NCBI GenBank assembly: GCA_022605405.1
Contig: JABYQQ010000001.1
Location: 1,736,001 to 1,800,000 of the forward strand
DNA from: Earliella scabrosa
Lineage: Eukaryota; Basidiomycota; Agaricomycetes; Polyporales; Polyporaceae
Reading direction: 5' to 3'
Length of the DNA stretch: 64,000 nucleotides
Every line of letters begins with the position of its first letter. Position 1 is the first letter of the stretch. Made by a program: the position numbers and the translations under genes. The notes under the pieces were generated by a model. That model was not told where the DNA came from. It was given only the letters and a program-made list of their open reading frames with translations, and made no database searches. Below, piece after piece: positions 51,052 to 61,513 of the stretch.

Positions 51052-51453
51052 TCAATCGTTTACCTCAACGTCGACGTCAGTATCAGGAGTTTGCGGCACC
51101 ACGCGGTCCGCCGCACCACCACCTCCGTGGACAGGGTCACGCAGATAGACGGCGATACCATCTCTGCCGATGTCACCCAGACTGCACGGTTCTTCCGTTC
51201 TCAATATGTCGTCCGATATTTTGTAGACGACATAGGAGGCCATGGTGGAGGGCCCCACTTCATACCACTGGGAAGTGTGGTGAGTAGAGAAGGGAGACAA
51301 ATTGAACCGGTGGGTTACTGCACTCACGTCCTTTGGCCTATCAGTCAGTATTTGCAGAGTAGGTCTCGCTGGATGAGACTGAGAATCCAGACCGGACATG
51401 CGATGCGATGCGAAGACAGGGTCGTGATGGCGAGGTTGCGGGTGCGTGGACAT
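51052..51453 (-). CDS. Small protein of unknown function
   Basis: The frame runs leftward from ATG 51453 to a stop at 51052 (133 residues). It starts MSTHPQPRHHDPVFASHRMS and has a hydrophobic/acidic C-terminal half with MASYVVYKISDDIL, then GIAVYLRDPVHGGGGAADRV and an acidic end DTDVDVEVND. A 60-base segment in the middle (GTGAGTGC to TTCCCAG) looks like an intron in frame, so the mature form may have 113 residues with KD joined to WYEVGP. A TATA region lies about 90 bases upstream. No family is recognised and no membrane segment is evident. Confidence 0.5.
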   Translation of the reverse strand: MSTHPQPRHHDPVFASHRMSGLDSQSHPARPTLQILTDRPKDVSAVTHRFNLSPFSTHHTSQWYEVGPSTMASYVVYKISDDILRTEEPCSLGDIGRDGIAVYLRDPVHGGGGAADRVVPQTPDTDVDVEVND

Positions 51454-51537
51454 CGGATGGATTGTGAGTTGGCAGTGAGCAGAGCAGGGTCGATAACGGG
51501 GTCAAGGTGAGTTTAGCCAGTGATAGGAGATAGGAGG

Positions 51538-51552
51538 CTTATACATATATAG
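51538..51552 (-). promoter_or_regulatory. TATA region of the small gene at 51.4 kb
   Basis: On the minus strand this reads ATATATGTATAAG, with two overlapping TATA-like sites 85-100 bases before ATG 51453. Confidence 0.5.
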
Positions 51553-53098
51553 CGTCTCCGCACCGGTGGCGGGTAACCTCCTCTCCCCGCGACAAACCAC
51601 CCCAGGGCGCGGGGTTGCAATCATGCCCATATTCTCGCGGCGAACACGTCCAGACCAGGGCGCCAGATGCATGATGGATCGTCCTTGTAGTGCCCATTCA
51701 ATACCGCATGCGCGCGACGTAGCAGGATGACGGCCTCCCGGCAGCGAGCCCGATGACATCGCTATACGACTACCGGGAGCGGCGTTCCCCGTCCACCGGG
51801 AGCAGACCAGAAATCCTGCTGGTATGTCACTACGGAAGGTGAGTTGCAGATATAGCAGGCCCCTACTTCTGCGCTAGAAGCTTGACTGACACGTCGCGTT
51901 CTTAAGAGGGTCCTGGCGCCTACGACAGAGGTAGGGCGTGGGGCAACGTGCGAAGGCAAAGGAGGATGAGGTCAATGCTGTTCTTCGCGAGATTGAAGGG
52001 CGTGCCGCGTGGTAGCGGCGAATACTCAATTGGGAGTCTCAGTGCCATCATATGAAGGAATGACAACGTTAATGCCTTACCTGGTCGTCAAGGTCCCCTG
52101 ACAGCGCTATGAAGGTCCGACGGCGTGGCATATATGAGCCGCTGGGGTCCAACGTCCGCGCTCCTGTCCGGTTGTACGACTGTTGCGAGTTCTTGGTGCG
52201 TAATCCCCAGGTCTGTCTGTCTCTGAGCTCGGGAGCTGAACCATCAACAAGTCGCAGACAGGACGTGAACGGAAGAATGAATGAGCCCCTGATGCTCATT
52301 CGGAAGAACATGTCAGCGACTCGGACTCGCATCTTGAGAGTCGCTGACGCCTCCTTGTGTTGTCTGGTGTTCTGACGCGGTGTTGTAAGCCAAGCCCGCA
52401 GCTGAGCGCGATGACACTATTGGTTGGTTGACGATATGTATCGCGCGGACCTTAGAGTGGCGCGATTGAAGGCTGGGGATTGTACGCGCCGACGGTGAGT
52501 CGGGCGTCTCGGGACCAAGTAGTAGTGAGCTCACCCTCTATTCCGCCTAGGTCGCGCCGCCAGACTGTATCGTTTATGCCACATCAACAAATGGCGTCCT
52601 TTGAAAGTGTCACTGGGTGGCGACTCTGCCGCGTGTGGAGTTTTATTCATGACATGAGAAGACGACACGACAACTTTGTGAGTGCAAGATCTTCCTCCCG
52701 GTCCAGCGTCTGATAATCTGAATGCATGGTACGTGCGATATAAATATTGGATATTCTGAACGGCGCCTCAGAGTGTTATGCCAGTTTACCCCCAGCGCAC
52801 CCGTCAAGCAGATGCGAAGAAGTCGAAGCCGCGCTCGACGCCCACATCGTCATGCGCCTGTTGTTTTCGAGCGGGCGCTCGTACGCAAGCACCACGCCGC
52901 GGTATTGTGAACAACGCTCAGCCGCACCGCCATCCGGCGCGCCCGCCCTGCTATCTCAGGTCCTGCTCATGTGCCTCATGTGCGGCTGCGTGCGCATACG
53001 CCACGAGAGGGTGTTCTAGCACAGCGGAAGCTGAGAGCAGTGCTTCTAGGATACTAGGGTGCTAGGGATACAGGCTGGACAACAACGTATCGGCAATG
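51553..53098. other. Intergenic region, no gene seen
   Basis: Open frames between 52480 and 53065 are short, basic or cysteine-rich by composition, and lack promoter or splice support. Confidence 0.45.
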
Positions 53099-53105
53099 TA
53101 TAAAG
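53099..53105 (+). promoter_or_regulatory. TATA box of the gene at 53.2 kb
   Basis: TATAAAG 89 bases before ATG 53194. Confidence 0.55.
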
Positions 53106-53193
53106 TGTGCGCCGAGGCGGTCGCGCAGCAACGCACAACACCCCTCGAACAGATCCACCCGACGCCACCTACTCGCTCGTCTCCCAGTCAGCC

Positions 53194-53945
53194 ATGCAGC
53201 CAGTCCGTGAACGTTCGCGCCCTCAGGCACTTCTTGGTCCTCCTTCGCCACGTCCTTTCGTTCCGGCTCGGCCTTCGCCACTGCGCGAGTCGTTCGCGCC
53301 ACAGTCCGAGTCGCAGTCGCAGGCATCCGATCCAGGCGCGGACGAGGATCCAGTGCCGTTCTCCGACTATTCGCCACAGGACACTATAATGCCCTGTGGC
53401 GACTATCCAGTAACCCTACGCGAAGAAGACGCGCGTAACAGGGAACTAGTAGGAGGGTTCGACCATTGGCGAGGTACGCCACCATTTTGATCCTTCTCCT
53501 AAAGGGTGTTGATGAGGCGGAATGTAGACTCTGCGCCCTTCGATGCGGAGGATTGGGAGGAAGAAGCTGAGGCTGAGGAAGACTCGGAGCCGAGAGGAGC
53601 CTTCGCCCGTGACTCCGTCTTCGAACAGGAAGCCGATGTTCTCGGCATGCCGACGGCGTCGGGAGTCAGGATGACGATGGCCGCGAGTCTTGAGCTGTTC
53701 CGCCACAAGATCCGTGAGTACGGGGAGCAGGGCCGGGAGGGCGAGTACGAGCTATACGCGAGATCTGCTGAGCTCCGGTGAGTGCTTACTGGCATTGTGA
53801 TGCGGGGACGTAGGCTCGAGTCCCTGATGCTGGTAGATAACGTCGCCACAGAGCACAATACGTCCAGACTGTCCTCGAAGGACGGATGAGGTTGGAGGCC
53901 AGGACGCGCGAACGAGAGGAGTTGTTGCGGTCGTGGGGTTCGTGA
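53194..53945 (+). CDS. Coiled-coil protein of unknown function
   Basis: Three exons (53194-53473, 53528-53777, 53852-53945) with matching phases give 207 residues. The N-terminal 75 residues are rich in Pro, Ser and Arg (RPSPLRESFAPQSESQSQAS) and probably disordered. Then come an acidic stretch (DWEEEAEAEEDSEP) and a long C-terminal helix (LFRHKIREYGEQGREGEYEL, YARSAELRAQYV, LEARTREREELLRSW). There is no signal peptide. I do not recognise the family. The TATA box, three coherent exons and in-frame splices argue for a real gene. Other small helical genes of unknown function lie at 54.7, 55.4 and 62.6 kb. Confidence 0.6.
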
Positions 53946-54726
53946 CGGTTCTGGACCATTGTTTTTTGCATGTCTGTTCTTGTTCCTTGTTCTTTTCTTG
54001 TTACCATGGTCGTGTTTTACTACGGGACCCATGTTGTACATCAAAGAGCTGTGAGATGGATTCCATGCATGACGATGACTCGAATTCTGTCAGAAACGCA
54101 TCTGCAACACTGTTGCCGCGCTGGCGCTAATCGCCAAAGATTGTGACAGCTGCATCACGTGCATGTGACTTTGCGCGTCGCATGAAGGAACGCATCGTAT
54201 GTACCTGGGGGCTGAGATCATGATGGTTCAGCAAACGGAGAATGAGGTGAAAGGTGAACCACTTCGAATTGCTTCGTTGTCCAAAATACGCGCGTTGAAA
54301 AACACCTTGCTTCTTTAAGTCACTCCACGCGCCGCCCACCGCGTAAGAACTGTAGTATGTAAGACGACGGAGTACAGACAAGAATTGAACGCGTACCTTT
54401 CAGAGACCCTTGAGCACTTGCAAATACCCGAGAGTGAAGCATGGAGTCACTCTGACATATATCATGGACGTCCCTTCACCCGGATGCGTCCACTCGCGCT
54501 CCTAACACCTCCACCGCGCATCTACCCCAACATGCCTAGAGTCAAGGGACATAGCAAGCAGCAGCCACACATCTGGGGAACCCCAGGAAATCGCGGACCG
54601 CTTCGCCCGGGCCTGAATGTCGTCTTCCGTCCTTCTCCCCTGCGGCAGGTTTGCTCTCTTGACGAGCATGTTCCTGGAATGGGCCAGGAAAGCGCGTCAG
54701 GTTAGGCTGATATCTCGCAATTTTCG
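53946..54726. other. Intergenic region with a possible upstream exon
   Basis: A short plus-strand peptide frame beginning at ATG 54532 (MPRVKGHSKQQPHIWGTPGN) could be a first exon for the frame at 54727, but no splice pair joins them in frame. Confidence 0.35.
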
Positions 54727-55062
54727 ATGCGGCTCACTGATGCTCCCATCCGAGAAGGTCCAGTCGACAGCAAAACCTCGGGCAGTACAACCCGCGCGAT
54801 CGCAGAAGAGAGCGTTCTCGCTCAGCACGACTCCGACCGCGAATTGACGGCGCCTTCGGATACCGCCCCGATAGTGACAGAAGACTGGACAGAAGTTATA
54901 GCGCAGGTAAAGGAGTTGCTGCGAACGATAGAAGAGCGCCTAGTGCAGATGGATGAAGGTGAGTGTCTCGTGCGCATCGCGCCTTCAGAATGGATGCCGA
55001 TAGATGGTTCAGAAGTGAGCAGGATGGAGCAGCGTCGGAAGGAACGCGGTGACGTGCAGTGA
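54727..55062 (+). CDS. Small helical protein of unknown function, uncertain limits
   Basis: The open frame from ATG 54727 to the stop at 55062 (111 residues) has a Ser/Thr-rich start and a helix DWTEVIAQVKELLRTIEERL followed by VQMDE. After that point there is a possible 57-base intron (GTGAGTGTC to CAGAAG) that would join E to VSRMEQRRKERGDVQ. The true start may lie in an upstream exon. It resembles its neighbour at 55424 only in general design. No family recognised. Confidence 0.35.
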   Translation: MRLTDAPIREGPVDSKTSGSTTRAIAEESVLAQHDSDRELTAPSDTAPIVTEDWTEVIAQVKELLRTIEERLVQMDEGECLVRIAPSEWMPIDGSEVSRMEQRRKERGDVQ

Positions 55063-55324
55063 TTGGAGGTTTGGTAGGCGAAAGATCTGTTAGTCAATCA
55101 ACACGCGTCATAGCCCGGCTGAATGGACGAATCCTGTACCAACATTCAATTACCTCTCTTTGCGTATACACACTATTGAGAACGTTGGATTCACAGCGTG
55201 GAAGTCTCCATACGCCGCGAAAGATGATAGAACGGCGAAAGGGGCGAGATCGTCTGGCCATGTGCGCGCTGCCGCGTGGCCTCCAGACAAAGGAGTTTTT
55301 CTGGGAAAACGCCCGTCAGCACAA

Positions 55325-55332
55325 CATATAAA
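55325..55332 (+). promoter_or_regulatory. TATA box of the gene at 55.4 kb
   Basis: CATATAAA about 92 bases before ATG 55424. Confidence 0.5.
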
Positions 55333-55423
55333 CCGAGGCGACTTCTGGCGTTCCTGCATTCACCTCTCTCACCTCCACCAGCACCACTCTCGCTCAGACA
55401 CCCGCCCCAACAGCTCTTTCACG

Positions 55424-55933
55424 ATGAACACCAACCCCTCCACCCAGTACCAGCCCGCCAGGCCCTCGCCGCTCGGCATGGGTGCGGACGGTGTCGACAA
55501 CCAGGCCCCTGGCGTTGAGACCGCCGCGCAGGGTGGCTCAGGTGGGTATTCTCACCGCTTCTCGCCCCTTGTTCATCGCCCGCCCCTTACCGTCGTCCTG
55601 ATAGCCATCGACGTCGACAAGAAAAACGCCAAGATGCTCGCCCAGGTTTTGAAGGACCTGAAGGAGGATCAGGAGGACCGCGAGCGCAGCAACGCTAACA
55701 CCATCGCGCGTCTCGACAAGCTCAACCAGGCCCTGGACGGGCTGAACGAGCAAGGCCAGAAGATGGAGGACACTCTGCGCGCCGCGCGGATCAGGCTCGA
55801 GCGCGCTTTGAAGCAGGCGTCAGTCATTCTCCTCGTCCTGGGATCACGATTGTGCGCTGACCTAGAAAGTGCAGCGCGACGGCTAAGGAGCAGGCTGCCT
55901 AGGGCTCTTCCGCGCACGAAGAGCGCCTGCTAG
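55424..55933 (+). CDS. Small coiled-coil protein of unknown function
   Basis: Exons 55424-55541 and 55605-55933 give 148 residues. The first exon is Pro/Ser/Gly-rich (MNTNPSTQYQPARPSPLG). The second starts with a strongly predicted coiled coil containing DVDKKNAKMLAQVLKDLKED, RLDKLNQALDGLNEQGQKME and ALKQ. After ALKQ a second intron is possible (GTCAGTCATT to GACCTAG); it would change the end to AKCSATAKEQAA, while the unspliced reading ends in TKSAC. There is no signal peptide. It is probably a real gene because of its TATA box and clear first intron. Function unknown. Confidence 0.6.
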   Translation: MNTNPSTQYQPARPSPLGMGADGVDNQAPGVETAAQGGSGGYSHRFSPLVHRPPLTVVLIAIDVDKKNAKMLAQVLKDLKEDQEDRERSNANTIARLDKLNQALDGLNEQGQKMEDTLRAARIRLERALKQASVILLVLGSRLCADLESAARRLRSRLPRALPRTKSAC

Positions 55934-56782
55934 ACCAGCCCCGGGAGACGAAGGGCCTAGTAAGCTGGAGTGGGGAGACTTGTGAGATCTGATCTGCGTT
56001 CGAGTGTCTGTCGTGCTTGATGCACGTCGTGTCGTGTCGTGTCGCGTCGTATTGTTCTTGAATGTATACCGAAGTGATTGTGGACAGGTTCAAGTTGGCG
56101 CGTGTGCGATCGTCCTTGTGTGTTGGACATACGAATCAAGCTCCGCGCGGTGCGGCGCGGACGTTCTGGAAGCGATTCAGCGACCCTTAGGTCGTCACAG
56201 AGCACAGTTATCGTGAGGCAGTGACCCACCATAATATTTCGGACAACTATTCGGGTAACCCTCCATACAAATCGTACTATGTCCTGGCCTCACTCCATTT
56301 CGGCTTCCCCTGGTTGACGGCAGGCGTGTGACGTGACGATGATGGGCCGCTGCTCTTACGGCTGCAAGCGGCTGCAGTGGCGCGGTCGGTCTTCAGTCGC
56401 GCAGGGATCTCCTGGCGGAGGTCGTGGGCAGCACAGAGGGTCCTTGACATGGCAGAGTCGGAGTCTGACTCGCGATGACGCATCCTCTCGACGCGTCGGC
56501 AAGACGGCCCGGTGATCCGCCTTCCGCTGCGGCCGCCCCTGGCCGCCCAGCGCTCCAGGCTCCAGGTTGTCGAACACAGCGATGACTCGCCGTTGTCACC
56601 ATCGCGGGGTGCATTGATGGCCCACTAGTGCTCACGCATAAGTTTGCGCTCTACCATCATCGAACAAGGTATGTAGAGACCTTGCAGCTCACTCCGAGTC
56701 GAACTGAACACACCCTCGCGCCTCGACAGCCACTCGGACCTGAGTTCGCTTCGTAAATCCCAGCACTTGAACCTGTGGCAAT
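55934..56782. other. Intergenic region with a short GTCGT repeat
   Basis: At 56027-56050 there are four to five tandem GTCGT-type units. Otherwise I see only the upstream region of the carboxypeptidase gene. Confidence 0.45.
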
Positions 56783-58918
56783 ATGAGGGTTAGCCAAGGT
56801 TGGCACTACTTGGCTGGAACCCTCGGCATAATTGCTTCTGCGCGAGGAGCACAGGAAGTTCTCAAAGAATTTTTGCCATCAAGCCTTGCCGTCTATGACG
56901 AAGGTCTCTTCAACCCAGTCGAAGACCTCAGCTCCCTATCCGCTCTCGAATACACAACTCTCCGACACCCCAACTTTCTTGCACACAGTGTACGCATAAA
57001 GCAATCACGCTTCTGTGACGGCGAGGCAACGTACGTTGTGTAGGCTGTTACCCTCGAACTTTTCTCACATGTTCACCATAGGGCATACACGGGCTACATC
57101 GACGTAGAAGCGCGGCATCTGTTCTTCTACTTTTTCGAAAGCCGACGCGACCCCGACAGTGACGATGTGATCTTTTGGACCAACGGTGGTCCAGGAGGCT
57201 CTTCCGCCATGGGACTCTTCATGGAGATTGGTGCGTTCATTAGTATGATTACACCACTGCTCTGAACTGACCAGTGCGTATATAGGTCCATGCAGGGTGA
57301 CTAGCGCAAATAGCACGGAACGCTTTGAGTATGCCTGGAACAGCCACGCGAACGTCTTCTTCATTGACCAGCCCGTTGGCGCTGGCTTCTCCTATGTGGA
57401 CTACGGCGAACAAGTGGTACGTACAATGCCCATCCTCTGCCGTCGACTTCGCGTCAACTTTGGCGTTTTCAGAGCACCACCGTCGAAGCAGCTCAAGACA
57501 TCGCCGCCTTCGTTGCGATCTTCTTCGAACGCTTCCCTAAGTTCAAAGGACGACCGTTCCACATGGCCGGCGAGTCGTACGGTGTACGTCCTACACTACA
57601 TTTCACCCAGTTACCAGACTGACTATTCTCGTGTAGGGCCGGTCCGTGCCTGTGTTCGCGTCGGCAGTCTACGACCAGAATACCAAGCTCGTCGCCGCGG
57701 GAATGACTCCCATTAACCTCACGTCTGTCATGCTCGGTACGTCCTGTTGTCGCACCGCCTTACCTTCCGCTGACCCTCCTTTCAGGAAACGGATGCACTG
57801 ACTACGCTGGCATGCTTCTCTCCTACTACGAGATCCAGTGCAAAGCGTACGGCGGATATCCGTTTGTGGCCAGCATCTCGTAAGTCGTGTTCTCAGTTTT
57901 TGGCGAAGACCTTGGGCTGAGAGACGGTGCTAGCGAATGTGTCCGGATGAGGCAGCTCCTGCCTCGATGCGAGCAGAGGCTACAGAAGTCCTGCAGGGAC
58001 GTCCTCGACCGCATTGACTGTGGCGAAGCCTGGTCGTTCTGCTGGAACGCCTTCCCGGCTGCTTTTATGAGTGCGTGTCCCGTCTCTCAATGTCTCTCCG
58101 GCGACCTGCAGACTGAACATGCTTTCTCACGTCCAGAGGTCAACGCACATGACGCCCTGCGACCGTGGTACGACCCATAGTATGCGTCTCGCACGCTCGC
58201 AGTCTCACTTCCTCTCGTGACAGCACGGGCCACACGGACATGGAGTCTTGCTATCCAATCACAAAGTAAGCGGACCGCCTTAGAAACTCACCCTTATCAC
58301 TGCCCTTTCCCATGCCTCGTATATCGCTCACGGCATTGCCACCCCAGACACCTCCGCGAGTACCTGAACAACCCCTCCGTTCAAGCCTCGCTTGGCGTCG
58401 ACCCGCCACACCGAAACTTCACGCTCGTCAACGAGGACGTCTACCAACGCTTCTCCGAGGACCGGTGGGACTTCCGCTCCGAGCACTACCTCGCCGCGCT
58501 GCTCGAGCGCGGGGTGCGCGCGCTCGTCTATGTCGGCGCGACGGACTGGCTGTGTAACTGGGTACGTCTATCTATCTATCTTCGCTTGCACAGTCCCCGC
58601 AGCTCTAAACTGGTGGAACTTTGGTACAGGTGGGGACGGAGCGCATGACGCTCGGCCTCGAGTGGTCCTCCCAGGAGGCGTTCCGGAGCCAGCCCTTGCG
58701 CGAGTGGAAGGTCGACGGCGAAGTCGCTGGGAAGATGAGGAGCGCGGGTGGGCTGACGTTCGCTACGATTGACGCAGCTGGACATATGGTGCGTGGTCGT
58801 CCTGTGCATATGTATGATAATACACTGACGGAGATATCGATGTGCGCAGGCTCCGTATGACCAGCCTGTTCGATCGCTGTATTTGGCGAACGCCTGGCTC
58901 GCTGGCGAGGAACTGTGA
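56783..58918 (+). CDS. Serine carboxypeptidase (peptidase family S10)
   Basis: Twelve exons (56783-57030, 57082-57230, 57286-57416, 57473-57583, 57637-57736, 57786-57879, 57934-58070, 58137-58179, 58224-58265, 58348-58561, 58630-58788, 58850-58918) encode 498 residues. A hydrophobic N-terminal stretch ([16 protein letters not shown]) may be a signal peptide. Family blocks are [31 protein letters not shown] with the oxyanion residues, [13 protein letters not shown] and [16 protein letters not shown]. The catalytic triad is complete: Ser211 in GESYG, Asp418 in [10 protein letters not shown] and His475 in DAAGHM. The enzyme removes amino acids from the C-terminus of peptides at acid pH, in the vacuole or outside the cell. 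The splice between exons 7 and 8 is the least certain. Confidence 0.93.
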
Positions 58919-59743
58919 TCGTGACAGAGAATTGGGAGACAAGCACCGCATAGGAACATCTGGGCCGTCTTTCCTCGGACGAATCGTATTCGCTGCTTAC
59001 TGTAGAGCTCCGCGGGTCACAGCCGTGTGATTATTCTCCTCGAGGCCCCGCTCCGCGTCCCTGCGCCTCCAACGTCGAAAGCACTGGCATCATGAACGGT
59101 CGTCGATGGTAGTACCCGCTAGCACCTGATTGCGTGCACCAGTACGCCAGTCTATTTTCACTCTTCTAGCCATTGTATCCTAGGTGTTCAGGGCCAGCGG
59201 CGCGCGATTGGGCGAAATTTAGTGTCATCGCAGTCATCGCCCAACGTTGTTTGTGGCTGGCCATCAACGGATGATAGGGGCGAACTAGCGTCTTCTCACA
59301 AGTTATGGTCAAGACGAGCACCGCGACTCAACTCTCGAGATTTTGATGTCTGAGATTGCAAAAAGACAATCAGGTAGACCGCAAGTTATTGGCGAAGGTC
59401 CTGGACGGCATCCGGCCCGGTACCCGAGCGCTCACTAACCATGGCAGTGAACCAGCGCTTAGACTCGTCGCGCATTGTTTGTTCAACTTCCTCCTCCGCG
59501 TCGAGCATCATCTTATCAAGATTTGTGACGATTTGGCATCCATGGGTGGGTCATAGCCCGCGCTGTTTGCGGTGCGGGATATCGTGGATTTGAATCCACT
59601 CCAACTATACGGCCAGTATGTCGTCACTCGCCTGGGTGCGGCTGGCAACCACCCAGCCTCCAGTCAGCCGCGGCGGAAGGATTATATGGCATTATTCTGG
59701 ACGCTGTGTACTTCTCTCAACCCCTCCTCATCCGTCAAGTACC
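58919..59743. other. Intergenic region, no gene seen
   Basis: A stretch at about 59560-59610 has a T-arm-like GGATTTGAATCC, but no tRNA can be folded. The right end is the upstream region of the membrane protein gene, with a weak TATA-like GATTATATGG near 59679. Confidence 0.45.
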
Positions 59744-60911
59744 ATGGTCGACACCCTCGCCATCCCAGGAGTTGCCGATGTCTACGTCGCATCTTCGGAG
59801 CCGTTCTTCACTCCGTCGACGATTGTCGTCTCGCTGATGGTGCTCGCCTTGACTGCCACGCTCCTGGTTCCTCTAGGCATCTTTACCCACCGCCGATACT
59901 TCCGACTTCGGACGACCCCTCGTACCAAGGCTGTCGGCAAGGGTCCGTCGACTACTGGGCACGTCAGATCTTCTGCCTCCTCGCCTACCTCAACGTGGCT
60001 CGGAGTCACAAGGATGTTCTCGCGGCGACCGACCGAAGCGGATGAGGAACTGCCGTGGCCGTTGCTCTCTGCTGTTCCCGCTCTGCGTCCTAAGGAACCA
60101 TTCCATCGACGAGTCCTCAAGGCTTGTGTTTTCTGGAGGAAAGACGAAGTCAAGGTTAGTGATCGACTCGCCTACGTGTCTTTCCTTGCTCACGCCATTT
60201 ACACAGCGTGAACCATTCACGCTCGTAGATGCCATGCGAGCGATCGACGAGGTGAACGCCAGACGTGCACGGTCCGCGACCTCAAGGAGCTACGCACAGA
60301 TGTCGTTCGACTTGTACGATGGTCGCGGTCGGACTCCCGAACCCATCGAGCTGCCCGAGATTGTCGTCTACTCCTGTGCCGGCACGCGATCGGCCCCGAT
60401 TGTGGATGGAAGCGAGTTCGAATTCACGCCCACACACGTTCCATGGTCGCCAGTCAGCCCCGCGTCTGTCGTATCCGAACCTGACTCTCCCATCATCGTC
60501 ACTCCTCAGCTCGCCTCCGTCCCACGTGCCTATCTCCCGTCTCAGGGCAAGCAATCCGGCGGTGAGTGGACGCGCCCTCGGAACTTCGAGCACGAGGTCG
60601 TCGACTTGGAGAGGCAGAGCCGCTCGCCGCGTTCCACCGCGAGCTCGCGTCGGGAGAGTCTCAAGACCGGGCTCGGCTTCGTCGTGCGATCGCATTCAGA
60701 GAGCGGTACCTCCAAGGATCCCTTCGACGATGCTGATCACTGTGTTCCTACGACGTCCTCTGTGGTCGATCTCGTCGAGGTTCTCCAGTCGCTGTCTTCC
60801 GAGGATGATCTCACCGGCGCTGCTCTCGCCTCGAAGTACAGTAAACGATTCTCACCCATCGTGGACGCGTTCGACTCCCCAGCCACGGTCAATCCTCGTA
60901 ATGTGTTCTAG
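59744..60911 (+). CDS. Single-pass membrane protein of unknown function
   Basis: Exons 59744-60154 and 60207-60911 give 371 residues. One transmembrane helix lies at about residues 25-48 (TIVVSLMVLALTATLLVPLG), followed by a basic stretch HRRYFRLR, so the long C-terminal part is probably cytosolic. That part contains STWLGVTRMFSRRP, a segment EPFTLVDAMRAIDEVNARRA, and Ser/Pro-rich disordered sequence with PEPIELPEIVVYSC and SPIIVTPQLASVP. The intron between VK and REPF is well formed. I do not recognise the family. Directly behind it is a decayed partial copy of the first exon. Confidence 0.72.
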
Positions 60912-60959
60912 GCTCCCGGGATGAAGGAGGCTTGTCGCTCGGCTTTGTGGACCTGCTCC

Positions 60960-61160
60960 GTGCCACTCTCTTATATCTACACTGTCTTTACTATTGTCGT
61001 CTCCGCTGGCCTTCCTGCGCTCCTTAATCGATATATCTTGGAAGCTCGCCTGGACTATCACTGTCCTGTTGTCGGATATCCGCCCGTCACCCACTGGCTT
61101 GGTCTGACTCGCAAGTTCTCGCACGCCCATGCGTCTCGGATGCCCGGCTTTGCGAGAGCC
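60960..61160 (+). pseudogene. Partial decayed copy of the membrane protein exon 1
   Basis: The plus-strand frame reads FTIVVSAGLPALLNRYILEA and later THWLGLTRKFSHAHASRMPG. These parallel STIVVSLMVLALTATLLVPL and STWLGVTRMFSRRP of the gene just upstream, in the same order. The part between them is shorter and the hydrophobic helix is broken by polar residues. No full gene can be built from it, so it looks like the remains of a tandem duplication. Confidence 0.55.
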
Positions 61161-61330
61161 AAGGCACGGACAAAGCGTTGTACGCCAATGCCAGCCCGCA
61201 TGGTCCGGAACGGCATGACGTCGGAACACAAGGGTGCAGGAACCAATGCAGGCCGCGCACCACGCCAAGTGTCGACCACAGAGTGACGACGCGCCATCGC
61301 AAAAGCTTCCTCAGACGCTTCATCACTCAC

Positions 61331-61338
61331 TATATAAG
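61331..61338 (+). promoter_or_regulatory. TATA box of micro-ORF B
   Basis: TATATAAG, 59 bases before ATG 61397, followed by GGCCC; it matches the TATA region of micro-ORF A on the other strand at 38105-38112. Confidence 0.5.
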
Positions 61339-61396
61339 GGCCCTCGCCCTCGCACTATGCCCCAAACCCGCTTCCATTCTTCTTCCGCCTGCCCTT

Positions 61397-61513
61397 ATGG
61401 GACGTCAGAAGCCCTCCAGCGCCACACCACAACCACCCACCGCCCTCTCACAGACAAACTTCTCACCATGCGGACTCCGAAAGTCCACTCGCCTCATCCT
61501 ATGTATATGTTAG
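61397..61513 (+). CDS. Micro-ORF with SQTNFS motif, copy B
   Basis: This frame has 38 residues, starting MGRQKPSSATPQPPTALSQT and ending LILCIC. It shares the DNA run TCTCACAGACAAACTTCTCA and the peptide SQTNFS with micro-ORF A, at a similar distance from a matching TATA box. The sequences after the shared motif differ. It could be a short peptide gene, the first exon of a longer gene (a donor-like GTATATGT lies near the end) or just duplicated promoter DNA. Confidence 0.35.
   Translation: MGRQKPSSATPQPPTALSQTNFSPCGLRKSTRLILCIC

Noticed and set aside
56027..56050. Tandem GTCGT units as a possible telomere-like or CRISPR-like array.
   Set aside because: Only four to five imperfect short units with no spacers; an ordinary simple repeat.
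59530..59620. Possible tRNA gene (T-arm-like GGATTTGAATCC).
   Set aside because: No pairing acceptor stem, D-arm or anticodon stem could be found at the correct distances.
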